The position numbers were made by a program, and so were the translations under genes. The notes under the pieces were generated by a model. It ran no database searches. It saw nothing but the letters and a program-made list of their open reading frames with translations, and had not been told where the DNA came from. Shown piece after piece: positions 33,680-42,296 of a stretch of 64,000 bases of DNA (positions within the stretch are counted from its first letter, which is position 1; each line of letters opens with the position of its first letter). The stretch is from Virgibacillus_F flavescens. GTDB lineage: Bacteria > Bacillota > Bacilli > Bacillales > Amphibacillaceae. The stretch lies in assembly GCF_050574275.1 (NCBI RefSeq), contig NZ_CP192260.1, positions 3,520,656 to 3,584,655 of the forward strand, in the 5' to 3' direction.

Positions 33680-35101
33680 TTAACTATAATCTGTTGCTTC
33701 TGCTTCAGGGTCGGGAGTTTTAATAAAGAATGCTAAAACCAAACCTATTATTGCAAAAACACCTGCGACTACAAACGACACATTTACTCCATGAATCAAA
33801 CCACTTGTTCCCTGTTTTGGTATGGCGCTATTAATCATTACCGTAACAAGTAATGCCGTTCCAACCGCCCCGGCTATCTGGCGCATCGTATTATTCATTG
33901 CAGTTCCGTGTGGAATCAAATCGTTAGGTAACTGGTTTAATCCAGCTGTTGTGACTGGCATCATTACCATCGCCACACCAAACATTCGTACAGCATTTAC
34001 AACCGTTAAATACATAAATGTTGTTTCAGTTGATAGGTCTGTAAACATAAATGTGGTCACCGCTATTATAGCCAGCCCAATAATGGAAAGCCACCTGGCA
34101 CCGAATTTATCAAACAATCTACCAGTTATCGGATTCATCAGACCCATTAATAGTGCTCCAGGCAATAGCATTAATCCAGATTCAAATGCAGTGAAACCAA
34201 GCATATTCTGCATGAGTAACGGAAGTACCACTGATGCACCGATCATGGCAATAAACACAACCATACCAAGTATTGTTGTCAAGGTGAATATTTTGTTTTT
34301 GAACACTTTAAATTGCAGTATTGGTTGAGAAAGCTTTAATTGCCTCAAAATAAACCAAGTAAGTGCTATAGCACCAACAATCATGGATATGATAACTTCG
34401 CTACTAACCCATCCGCTTCCACCAGCTGTACTAAACCCGAATAATAGTCCTCCGAAACCTAATGAGGATAAAATAATCGATAGGATATCAAGCTTTGGAA
34501 ATGTTTGTTTCGTAACATTTTTAAGGATGAAATAAGCGATAATAATATCGATGAAAATAATTGGTAAAACTACGTAGAATAAACTTCTCCAAGGGAAATG
34601 TTCGACTAAATAACCAGATAAAGTTGGTCCGATTGCTGGTGCAAACGAAATAACCAGTCCAAACATTCCCATTGCAGCTCCTCTTTTTTCAACAGGAAAA
34701 ATTAGAAATAATATCGTTTGCATTAGTGGCATTATTATCCCTGCTCCAGCTGCTTGAAGAACTCTACCTACCATTAATGTAGCAAATCCGGGAGCTATAG
34801 CGCATATGATTGTCCCGAATCCAAATACCCCCATTGCGGTAAGAAATAACCCTCTAGTAGTAAAACGACCAATCAAAAAAGCTGTGATTGGAATCATAAT
34901 ACCATTTACAAGCATAAAAATAGACTGTAGCCACTGGGCGACGTTCGCCTCTAATTGTAAATCCGCCATAATGTGTGGCAAAGCAGTTGCTAAAAGTGTC
35001 TGATTCAAAATAGCAACAAACGCACCGGAGATTAGAACAATCATTATTGGCCATTTATTGAAGCCTGGATCACCCGGCATTGAAGTTTGATTAGATACCA
35101 T
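33680..35101 (-). CDS. MFS drug exporter, DHA2 (14-helix) family, second copy
   Basis: A 473-residue exporter with the same helix layout and many identical runs as the protein at 18418-19851 (ILNQ-LLATA-PHIM, LVNGIMIPITAFLI, AMGM-GLVISFAPAIGPTLSG). It carries the DHA2 motif C region GPTLSGYLVEHFPWRSLF. The frame extends to an ATG at 35128, but AAGGAAT before the ATG at 35101 gives the better start. The two copies are 14 kb apart and in the same orientation, which suggests an old duplication rather than a recent tandem. The substrate is not known. Confidence 0.85.
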   Translation of the reverse strand: MVSNQTSMPGDPGFNKWPIMIVLISGAFVAILNQTLLATALPHIMADLQLEANVAQWLQSIFMLVNGIMIPITAFLIGRFTTRGLFLTAMGVFGFGTIICAIAPGFATLMVGRVLQAAGAGIIMPLMQTILFLIFPVEKRGAAMGMFGLVISFAPAIGPTLSGYLVEHFPWRSLFYVVLPIIFIDIIIAYFILKNVTKQTFPKLDILSIILSSLGFGGLLFGFSTAGGSGWVSSEVIISMIVGAIALTWFILRQLKLSQPILQFKVFKNKIFTLTTILGMVVFIAMIGASVVLPLLMQNMLGFTAFESGLMLLPGALLMGLMNPITGRLFDKFGARWLSIIGLAIIAVTTFMFTDLSTETTFMYLTVVNAVRMFGVAMVMMPVTTAGLNQLPNDLIPHGTAMNNTMRQIAGAVGTALLVTVMINSAIPKQGTSGLIHGVNVSFVVAGVFAIIGLVLAFFIKTPDPEAEATDYS

Positions 35102-35271
35102 AAATCTATTCCTTCTTTCTATATTCATTACTGAAATACCCGAAATTACTAATATACAAGAAGAAATTTTAACACAACAAGCCTAAAACTAAAAGAAAAT
35201 TATACTGAATGGTTAATAAAAAAACTGTTACCCCATTTGACTTAGAGATAACAGTTCCTTTTTTTTATTAT

Positions 35272-35590
35272 TCAACTTTAGCAGACAGTTGTTTTGATGC
35301 ATGCAATAAACATTAGTTCTTGCAGCACTTGAATTGGGTTACTAGACACGGTTTTATTAATAATGTCTATTCCTAAAACTTTCCGCTTTTTACTTTATCG
35401 TATTTGATGTAAACTGCGATATAACATACCACTTTGGGGATGCTGCGATATGACAGCGATGAGATTTCCGCAGATGGCAGAAATGGAAATAAAACTAGAG
35501 TTACGCAGTATAGGGATTTTGTGTCAACTACGATAATAGATTGTGTACTTAATTTAGAGAGCACCTACATTTTTCAGTCTGCGAACGCTG
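35272..35590. repeat. Composite MITE-like repeat, block IV, internally deleted
   Basis: The left end is TCAACTTTAGCAGAC and the right end is CAGTCTGCGAACG, which is the reverse of the block II start. Both terminal arms are present, but the GC-rich modules have decayed to remnants such as TTTCCGCAGATGGCAG. This short form supports the idea that the termini define the unit. Confidence 0.65.
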
Positions 35591-35638
35591 CTTTTTATTT
35601 AGTGAACCGACCGTGCGAATTATCTGTATACTATTCTT

Positions 35639-36199
35639 TTATGAATTATTATTTACATATGCCTGTTCCTCTTCTGCACTTAAAATTCCAGTTGCTCTCC
35701 CCACTGATCCGTTCTGAAGATCCCATATCACATTATGATCATCATCTACACTTGAAAAGTTTTCGTTATTCCATTTCTCCAAAATATTTCGATACGTCTC
35801 CTCATGTTCCAATTCAGTCTTATCCAAACCTTTAAGTAACCATGTAATTCGACTCGGATGTATCTCGTAGAATCCCCATTTTTTATTTGCCTCCACCTTT
35901 TGATGGGACATACCATGGATATATTCTTGATACATATAATCGTCTAACTGACTCATATCTGTTTCCTCACCAAAAGGATTTAGGTTCTTTTCCTCAAATA
36001 CCGCTAAGTCGTCTTCAGATATATTTCCTTGAATCTCTTTTCTGTTTTCCTGAATTTTTTGTTCAGCTCTCTGTTTTTCGATGTCTTCTACAGAACCATC
36101 GACTTTTTTACTTGAATCTGATAACCAGCTATAGGTTCCCCATGCCACAAGCCCAAGAGTAACAATTGCAAACGAAATAATGATAATAGCTTTTTTCAT
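35639..36199 (-). CDS. Membrane-anchored protein, DUF6241-like
   Basis: A 186-residue protein with one N-terminal membrane helix (about residues 4-24) and an acidic, probably extracellular domain. The conserved-looking core is MYQEYIHGMSHQKVEANKKW followed by GFYEIHPSRITWLLKGLD, which I associate with DUF6241, a Bacillus family of unknown function. It is monocistronic, with a short stretch of A/T-rich sequence upstream. Confidence 0.6.
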   Translation of the reverse strand: MKKAIIIISFAIVTLGLVAWGTYSWLSDSSKKVDGSVEDIEKQRAEQKIQENRKEIQGNISEDDLAVFEEKNLNPFGEETDMSQLDDYMYQEYIHGMSHQKVEANKKWGFYEIHPSRITWLLKGLDKTELEHEETYRNILEKWNNENFSSVDDDHNVIWDLQNGSVGRATGILSAEEEQAYVNNNS

Positions 36200-36316
36200 T
36201 TAACTTCTCCTAACTATTACTGTATTTCCAGTTTATGGGTTTCTCTATAAATTCTATAATACAGATGAAAATACCTTTAATTTATCGTATATAATCTTGC
36301 TCTTTGCGGAATGAGA

Positions 36317-36590
36317 TTATAAATTATTAATATAATTGAAAGTGTCAACATTGTTAAAGTGCCAAAAATAAAGACAGATCATCAAATTTCTTTTGTTTAA
36401 CCGATCTATCAGACTACCAGTCCAACTATTCGTAACAAGGGCAGCTACTGGTTTAATAATATACAATGCTAACGCTGCCAGAACAAGCGCTGAACCCGTC
36501 ATACCAAAGATAATCAGATTTAAAGCAATTAGATAAATTCATTTACAACATTCGCTATCCCAATTCCAACTAAAAAAACTCAACCCTAAG
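36317..36590 (-). pseudogene. Remnant of an MFS transporter gene
   Basis: On the minus strand, three frames give pieces of one MFS N-terminus: FFLVGIGIANVVNEFI, then a stop and shift to LIALNLIIFGMTGSALVLAA, and then IKPVAALVTNSWTGSLIDRL with NKRNLM. The last is a typical MFS motif A region. The remainder of the transporter is missing. It lies right behind the terminator of the methyltransferase gene, with no ribosome binding site of its own. It is decayed and probably not translated. Confidence 0.65.
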
Positions 36591-36616
36591 ACATAAGTCT
36601 TGAGGACGAGTTTTTT
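36572..36616. terminator. Terminator after the minus-strand methyltransferase gene
   Basis: AAAAAACTC and GAGTTTTTT bound an interrupted stem with AGAC/GTCT near the loop. On the minus strand it ends in a T-run, about 65 bases after the stop codon. Confidence 0.7.
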
Positions 36617-36680
36617 GACGTAGTGCCACCGCAGTATAATATGTTAATATATTACCAAATCATTCATGTAGAGCATTTTT

Positions 36681-37424
36681 TTATTTGCGTGCCTTTGTCG
36701 AGATGAACAAAGGTATCTCATCATCCTTATTCGCTTTATCTTCATATAGTCCTTCAATCTTAAACCCAGCTAGACACTGTCCACCTATTTGCGAGTCTAA
36801 CGAGTGACTGAATTGAATGCCTTCTTCCTTCATTTGAACCTGTAATTCTTCTTCGGTTAAATCATTCAATGGATCCACTGGTAACTTCCTGCTAATATAA
36901 TCTCTTCCTTGTTCCTCTTCCAATGCGTACAAAATAGGATTTGTGAATCCGGAAATTAATAACCCATCTTTTTTCAAAATCCGATGTGCTTCGCTCCATA
37001 CATGATGAATATCCTGGACATAACAGTTTGAAACAGGATGGATAATCAAATCGAATGATTCATCTTCAAATGGTAATTCTTTTGTCATATCAGCATGAAC
37101 TAAATTGATACGGTAACCCTCACGCTCTGATACGGATCGATCCGCTTCTAATTGTGATTTTGAATAATCCAAAATGGTTACCTTAGCTCCCTGTGAAGAA
37201 AGGATAGGACCCTGTTGCCCCCCTCCAGAGGCTAATCCAAGCACTCTTTTATTTTCCAGTTCTCCTATCCAGTCTTTTGGTACTGGTTTATTAGGTGTTA
37301 GGAAGATATCCCACTCACCTTTTTTGGCCATAGCAAATTGTTCCGCTGTTAACGGAACTGTCCAGATGAATTTCTCTTTTGACCATTTGTCCCACGTCTC
37401 CGAGTTAACTTTCGTATAATCCAT
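36681..37424 (-). CDS. Class I SAM-dependent methyltransferase
   Basis: A 247-residue enzyme. SAM motif I appears as VLGLASGGGQQGPIL near residue 60, in which Gly-rich turns replace the common GxGxG. The acidic motif II is VTILDYSKSQLE, and motif IV is FDLIIHPVSNCYV. These place it with small-molecule methyltransferases of the Methyltransf_11 group; the substrate is unknown. The GGAG eight bases before the ATG at 37424 supports this start over the ATG at 37439. It is divergent from a second methyltransferase gene. Confidence 0.8.
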   Translation of the reverse strand: MDYTKVNSETWDKWSKEKFIWTVPLTAEQFAMAKKGEWDIFLTPNKPVPKDWIGELENKRVLGLASGGGQQGPILSSQGAKVTILDYSKSQLEADRSVSEREGYRINLVHADMTKELPFEDESFDLIIHPVSNCYVQDIHHVWSEAHRILKKDGLLISGFTNPILYALEEEQGRDYISRKLPVDPLNDLTEEELQVQMKEEGIQFSHSLDSQIGGQCLAGFKIEGLYEDKANKDDEIPLFISTKARK

Positions 37425-37563
37425 TTTCCTCTCTCCCATACAATGTTTTGAATCATAATAACATACTTTTTACGTGATAACTTTTAATTATAAAATAATA
37501 TAGGATATTCGTATTATTCGAAACCTGAAATTTACTATACACTTTAAGTAAGGAGATGATTCC

Positions 37564-38340
37564 ATGCCGATGAACTTTCATAACGAACAAAATAAACAGA
37601 GTTACACGACTAGAATTGCAGATGCCAGTTGGATTGAGCTAATGAATACATTAATTGAAATGAAGCAGGTGGACCATGCTGCAGATATTGGATGTGGCGG
37701 AGGAATATATACGAAGACATTAGCAGATTTAGGAATTCGTTCAGTTACTGGGATAGATTTTTCAGAAGTAATGATCGAAAGCGCCAGAATGAATTGCAGG
37801 AATTATAATCAGGTTAAATTTCATGTTGGAAGTGATTCTGAAACGGGATTCCCTAATAATGCCGTCAATCTAATTTTAGAACGTGCTTTGATACACCACT
37901 TAACTGATCTAAAACCTTGTTTTAAAGAAGCATTCCGGATACTAAAGACTGGAGGAAACCTTATTATACAGGATCGAACCCCATCTGATTGTTTACTAGA
38001 AGGTACGAATAACCATATTCGCGGATACTTATTTTCAGTATTTCCAAAGCTTGCAGCGATAGAAACGGAACGACGTCATAATAGTAAAGTAGTGGTACAG
38101 AATTTGGAAGATGCCGGATTTAAAGACATTAAATCAGTCAATCTATGGGAAACCAGACAGCTATATCCAGCAAAAGAGGAGCTGCTAAAAGATATTCGGT
38201 CACGAACTGGTCGCTCTATCCTTCATGAATTGAATGATTATGAGCTGGATTTATTTATCAACTTCCTTGATGAAAAACTTACAGATGGCGGTATAATAGA
38301 AAAAGATCGTTGGACGGTTTGGAAAGCCGTGAAAAAATAA
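37564..38340 (+). CDS. Class I SAM-dependent methyltransferase
   Basis: A 258-residue enzyme with motif I AADIGCGGGIYTKTLADLG near residue 39, motif II VTGIDFSEVMIESAR and motif IV VNLILERALIHHL. These are typical of the Methyltransf_11/25 group. A TAAGGAGATGATTCC leader precedes the ATG. It lies 20 bases ahead of a GNAT gene, so the two may be co-expressed and modify a common small molecule; this is inference. Confidence 0.82.
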   Translation: MPMNFHNEQNKQSYTTRIADASWIELMNTLIEMKQVDHAADIGCGGGIYTKTLADLGIRSVTGIDFSEVMIESARMNCRNYNQVKFHVGSDSETGFPNNAVNLILERALIHHLTDLKPCFKEAFRILKTGGNLIIQDRTPSDCLLEGTNNHIRGYLFSVFPKLAAIETERRHNSKVVVQNLEDAGFKDIKSVNLWETRQLYPAKEELLKDIRSRTGRSILHELNDYELDLFINFLDEKLTDGGIIEKDRWTVWKAVKK

Positions 38341-38360
38341 TGGTTTTGGAGTGAAGTTAT

Positions 38361-38813
38361 TTGAAGCAACTAAAAGTTAGACCTTTCACAATTGAATATC
38401 AGGAAGAAGCAAAAAAACTAGTCCTAGAAGGAATGAAGGAACGCTTTGGTTTCATTGACCATACACTTAATCCAGATTTAAATGACATCCTAAATCATTA
38501 TTTATCCAACGGGAATTCCTTTTTCATTGGTTTTATTAATAAAGAGTTAGTATGTACTGGCGCTTTAACAAGCGAAGGTTCAAGCATTGTCAGAATTGAA
38601 CGTATGTCGGTTAAAAGGAGTTTTCGAAGATGTGGAATAGCCCAATCGATGCTCGAATATTTGGAACGACAGGTAAAACAAGAAGATTACCGTACAATTG
38701 TGTTAGAAACGAACCAGGAGTGGAAGAGTGCAATTAATTTCTATGAGAAGAACGGATTTAATTTTGATTTTCAGGATAAGGAACAGCTCCATTTTATAAA
38801 GAAAATAGATTAG
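38361..38813 (+). CDS. GNAT family N-acetyltransferase
   Basis: A 150-residue acetyltransferase. The start is a TTG at 38361 with GGAGTGAA upstream. The acetyl-CoA motif A is RIERMSVKRSFRRCGIAQSM, with the Arg/Gln-x-x-Gly-x-Gly/Ala loop as RRCGIA. Motif B is AINFYEKNGF. It follows a methyltransferase gene on the same strand. The substrate is unknown. Confidence 0.8.
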   Translation: MKQLKVRPFTIEYQEEAKKLVLEGMKERFGFIDHTLNPDLNDILNHYLSNGNSFFIGFINKELVCTGALTSEGSSIVRIERMSVKRSFRRCGIAQSMLEYLERQVKQEDYRTIVLETNQEWKSAINFYEKNGFNFDFQDKEQLHFIKKID

Positions 38814-38835
38814 TACCATCGTTCAAATACTACGC

Positions 38836-39003
38836 GATCGGTTGGGTGGTGTTGTGGATCAGATAGGAAGTGCTGAGGATCGGTTGTGGGAGGGTGAGGA
38901 TCGCTTGCGTTCGATTGTCGATCGGTTAGGTGCTGCTGAGGATTGGTTGGGGTTGTTGATGGATCGGGTGCGCGGGATAGTCGATCGATTGGTTGCGTTA
39001 AAT
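38836..39003. repeat. 21-bp tandem repeat, eight units
   Basis: Eight consecutive 21-base units each begin GATCGGTTG or a close variant (starts 38836, 38857, 38878, 38899, 38920, 38941, 38962, 38983). The strand is rich in G and T. Because 21 is divisible by three, both strands keep open frames: plus encodes heptads like DRLGAAE, minus encodes a Pro/Thr/Asp/His-rich text. Neither frame has a good ribosome binding site, so I call no gene here. Nothing else is seen in 38814-39128. Confidence 0.8.
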
Positions 39004-39128
39004 TTTGGATCGATTCTATTAACTTCAAATTAACCGAAAAGTTTTCGTTCCCACTCGCGTCAATAAAATATAATTTTTCCTTCAACGAGAAAAATGCTTA
39101 GAGTAGCATTGTCCATCTTTCTCACCCC

Positions 39129-39398
39129 TTACATAAATAGTTGTAAAGAAAACACAAATAGTAGGAATGCCAATACTGTGAAAAATATTGCGATTGATTG
39201 CACACAAATCCCCACAATACTGCACACCTTGCCTGCAACAGCATACTTTCTGTACTCATCGCTTATATTAATTGTTTCATCTGTACTTTTATTTGCATAA
39301 ATTATTCCAAAGATACCTAGAATAACTCCAATAACAGGTATTACGATTGATAGAATTCCAAGTACCAGCGAAGTTACCGCATGATTATTATCATTCAT
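39129..39398 (-). CDS. DUF4190-type small membrane protein
   Basis: An 89-residue protein with two long hydrophobic helices (about residues 10-33 and 55-85). The first has the SLVLGILSIVIPVIGVILGI pattern typical of DUF4190. The frame is open further upstream, but GGAGGGAATAAG right before the ATG at 39398 fixes the start. The function is unknown. It follows the coiled-coil gene at 39493 on the same strand. Confidence 0.75.
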   Translation of the reverse strand: MNDNNHAVTSLVLGILSIVIPVIGVILGIFGIIYANKSTDETINISDEYRKYAVAGKVCSIVGICVQSIAIFFTVLAFLLFVFSLQLFM

Positions 39399-39492
39399 CT
39401 TATTCCCTCCCTCTTTAACTAACTTCCACACGATAGTTAAAAATTCCTGCAAATGAAAAAGGAAAGGTTTAATCCTCTCCTTCCTGTTGGAC

Positions 39493-40215
39493 TTATTTTG
39501 ATACGCGATCTTCTTTCTTTTTTTCACTGGAAATTAACTTGGTTACATACGATGAAGTGTTATGATACCCATTTTCAATCTTTTCTGCGAGATAATTCGT
39601 CCGTTCAAAAAGGATAGAACGGAAGTAATCAATTTGTCTGGTGATCTTCTCCATCAATGCTTCTTGGTTTTCGATTCGACTTAAAACTTTTTCCTGGTCC
39701 ACTTCTTGTTTAGTAATTTGTTCAGCCATTTGCTTCTGTACTTCTTGTTGGTCCTCCATCAATTGAAAGAATTCCTGGTTATCCTTATAATAATTCTCTA
39801 ACTGATTTACAATTTCAAGGTTTGATTTGCTCAGTTTTTCTATTTGTTCTAATATTTCCTGGTCTGATAAACGATTTTCTTCAAGGTTTTTCTGCAAATT
39901 TTTATTATCTGTTTCTATTTTGTTAACCTGGTCCACAAGATAACGCTGCTGATGATCATGTCGAAGATTTATTTCTTTCAAATCAGTAAGCCTTGTGTTT
40001 ATTTCGTTCCATTTAGTTGATTGTGTCCTCTCGTTTGCATCAATTATAGTTTTAAGTCCGTATATAGAGTTTTGTAAGGACTGATTTACTTCAAGCTGAT
40101 TTTTAACCAGTTCAGCAAAATATTCTCTTTTAAAGTAGCTTTGGTTTGGTTCATTAAGTTTGTCTTGATTCTTAAAAATATTGTCGTGCTTACCATGATT
40201 AATATATAAACTCAT
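39493..40215 (-). CDS. Coiled-coil protein of unknown function
   Basis: A 240-residue soluble protein that is almost entirely predicted coiled coil from about residue 40 to 220, rich in Glu, Gln, Asn and Lys. Near the N-terminus lies YFKREYFAELVKNQLEVNQS, which looks conserved in style. I do not recognise a family. The frame is open upstream to 40368, but that part is repeat block V; AAGGGG upstream of the ATG at 40215 gives a usable start. No membrane or signal segment is seen. Confidence 0.65.
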   Translation of the reverse strand: MSLYINHGKHDNIFKNQDKLNEPNQSYFKREYFAELVKNQLEVNQSLQNSIYGLKTIIDANERTQSTKWNEINTRLTDLKEINLRHDHQQRYLVDQVNKIETDNKNLQKNLEENRLSDQEILEQIEKLSKSNLEIVNQLENYYKDNQEFFQLMEDQQEVQKQMAEQITKQEVDQEKVLSRIENQEALMEKITRQIDYFRSILFERTNYLAEKIENGYHNTSSYVTKLISSEKKKEDRVSK

Positions 40216-40302
40216 TTTTATTTTCAACCCCTTATCGCATATATACTGTAATATCTTATGCATGTATTTTATAAAGGGGACAAATGTCTCAGTATTTTTT
40301 AT

Positions 40303-40511
40303 TGCCCACGGAAAGCGAAGTATATTCGACGATGCGAAAATAGATCCACCTATTCGTACCACACACAACTTTTTCAGTGGCCCTACGGAGGCATAAGTAG
40401 GTTCATCATCAGCCCTAAGGTGCGCTGACTGCCCGCAGAGTAAATTTCGTTGTTACGTCGCAGTGTCCATCAAATACGACAAAGTAAAATTTTCTATGTG
40501 TGAAAGTTAAC
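40303..40511. repeat. Composite MITE-like repeat, block V, left-truncated
   Basis: It starts inside a hairpin module (CCACGGAAAGCGAAG then TATATTCGACGATGCG) and runs through a degraded second module to a right end TGTGTGAAAGTTAA. The left terminus and the left arm of the module are missing. It separates the coiled-coil gene from the GNAT gene. Confidence 0.65.
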
Positions 40512-40515
40512 ATAC

Positions 40516-41019
40516 TTATAAAAGCAACGTCATATATTCCTCGTCATAATAAATTCCATCTATTTTTAAAGCCCGTTCTTCCAACCCAAATGGCTGAAAA
40601 CCCGCATTTAAGTATAGCTTTTTCGCTTTTTCATTCGTTTTAACAACGGTAAGATTTAGTTTCTCACATTTTTCAATTGATTTGGATGTTCTTATAACTT
40701 CCTTCAGTAAGGCATCCCCTACACCTTTCCCTTGTTTAACTGGCGTCACATACATAGCAAAAATATTTGCACGATGCGCTAGTTTTTGATGTTTTTCTTC
40801 CATAAGCGTGACCATACCAATCAAACTATTATTCTCAAAAGCACCGAACGTATAGTTGCCTTTAGAATTTAAATTATTTACAACTTGTCCAATTGGGTTA
40901 TCTCTTTTAAGCGCTTCTTCATAGCTAGTCGCAAATGCTTCTGGATTTTGCTTCAACGCTTCTAATCTCAATTCCCAGTAACTTTCTGCATCGGATGCTT
41001 TTAATAATCTAATTTCCAT
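40516..41019 (-). CDS. GNAT family N-acetyltransferase
   Basis: A 167-residue acetyltransferase. Motif A is NIFAMYVTPVKQGKGVGDAL with the acetyl-CoA loop QGKGVG. Motif B is NEKAKKLYLNAGF. The start of the gene lies two bases from the stop of the sliding-clamp gene, so both are probably translated from one mRNA, clamp first. The substrate is unknown. Confidence 0.83.
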   Translation of the reverse strand: MEIRLLKASDAESYWELRLEALKQNPEAFATSYEEALKRDNPIGQVVNNLNSKGNYTFGAFENNSLIGMVTLMEEKHQKLAHRANIFAMYVTPVKQGKGVGDALLKEVIRTSKSIEKCEKLNLTVVKTNEKAKKLYLNAGFQPFGLEERALKIDGIYYDEEYMTLLL

Positions 41020-41021
41020 TA

Positions 41022-42158
41022 TTATTCCCCCTCGTATGTGCGCACCGGAGATACTAAGTGAATAAATGTTGATTTATCTACCGGCTCAATTAGAACTGGT
41101 TTCATTGAATCACCCAGACTAATTCTTATTTCCTCTGTAGTTATAGTTTTTATTGCATCCAGTACAAATTTTCCATCTAAGGAAAGATTAATTTTGTGAT
41201 TTCCCGAAATCGAATTCACTGATTGAATCACTTCAATCTTCCCCATCCCTTGCATATTCGAAGAAATCATTAATGTTGACCCATCCATGATTTTTAATTT
41301 GAAAGTATTATTTTTATTTTTAGCTGCAAATAAACTTGCCCTATCCACTGCTTTTAAAAAACGTTTCGTATTCAGTGTTAATACTGTATTTGATTCTTTA
41401 GGTATTAGACTTGATATCTCAGGATAATTTCCGTCAATTAATTTAGAAATTAATACTATATTCGTTGCAGAAAACATGACGTAACTATCTGAAAAATAAA
41501 TTTGTATACTCTCTGTTTCCTGATTTACTAATTTAATCAATTCTTTTAAACTAGTATTTGGAACAACAAGCGAGTGAGTCAATCCTGAATCAATTTCAAG
41601 TTCTTTTAAAGCTAGTCGATGCGAATTCGTGGCAACACAAACAAGTTTGTTCTTACTAATCACCATGTTTACCCCTGTTAGAACTGGCCGTGATTCATTT
41701 GATGCTGCAGCGAAAACCGTTTGTTTAATCATCTCTATTAATTTCTTGCCAGGAACTGAAATACAATTTTTCGAATTTATGTCTGGTTTAATTGAATTTA
41801 CATCCTCTTCCAAAGCGTTTAAATTAATAGTTACATCTTCTGAACATATAGTAACAATCTCGTTATCTCTTAATTTGAAAGAGATCTGATCTGGTAATTT
41901 CTTAACTATTTCATATAAATGTTTAAATGGTACATGAACAACTCCAAAGCGCTTAATCTCTAATAAATTCTTGTTAGTATCAACAGGCAGAAATTTTTCT
42001 ATTAAAACTTCCGAATCATTTCCAGATAACGTCAACCCAGATTTATCAGATGTGATTTTGATACTAGCTAAAGTTGAAAATGTTGATTTTGATGTTGCTA
42101 CAAAGCTTAAATCCAATATCGCTTTGCTAAAATAATTCCTATCAATTACAAATTCCAA
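41022..42158 (-). CDS. DNA polymerase III beta subunit (sliding clamp) paralogue
   Basis: A 378-residue clamp with the three-domain layout of DnaN. Recognisable pieces are MEFVIDRNYFSKAIL at the start, TVFAAASNESRPVLTGVNMV and ATNSHRLALKE in the central domain, LIDGNYPEISSLIP, and the C-terminal LVSPVRTYEGE, which matches the usual LPVRTY end. It is not in a dnaA-dnaN context but is coupled to a GNAT gene, so it is probably a second clamp. Second clamps occur in some Bacillus, and in Streptomyces a clamp paralogue gives griselimycin resistance; the role here is unknown. Confidence 0.85.
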   Translation of the reverse strand: MEFVIDRNYFSKAILDLSFVATSKSTFSTLASIKITSDKSGLTLSGNDSEVLIEKFLPVDTNKNLLEIKRFGVVHVPFKHLYEIVKKLPDQISFKLRDNEIVTICSEDVTINLNALEEDVNSIKPDINSKNCISVPGKKLIEMIKQTVFAAASNESRPVLTGVNMVISKNKLVCVATNSHRLALKELEIDSGLTHSLVVPNTSLKELIKLVNQETESIQIYFSDSYVMFSATNIVLISKLIDGNYPEISSLIPKESNTVLTLNTKRFLKAVDRASLFAAKNKNNTFKLKIMDGSTLMISSNMQGMGKIEVIQSVNSISGNHKINLSLDGKFVLDAIKTITTEEIRISLGDSMKPVLIEPVDKSTFIHLVSPVRTYEGE

Positions 42159-42246
42159 AAATATCGCCTCGATTTTTTATCTTTTACTAAATCAATTCGA
42201 CACCAAATTCCAATTTCCTGCAATAACTAATCTTAGTTTATTGTAT

Positions 42247-42279
42247 TAAAAATGCCGCTAACTGTTAAACCAGTTAGCG
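42247..42279 (-). terminator. Terminator after the DUF4064 gene
   Basis: CGCTAACTG and CAGTTAGCG form a nine-pair stem around TTAAAC. On the minus strand CATTTTTAA follows. Confidence 0.8.
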
Positions 42280-42296
42280 ACGTTTTAATGTTTTAA

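Noticed and set aside
35887..36162. Plus-strand 91-codon frame
   Set aside because: It lies opposite the DUF6241-like gene and has no start signals or recognisable domain.
38810..39085. 91-codon minus-strand frame and 63-codon plus-strand frame over the 21-bp repeat
   Set aside because: A repeat with a unit divisible by three keeps frames open in several phases. Start codons lack ribosome binding sites. Described as a repeat only.
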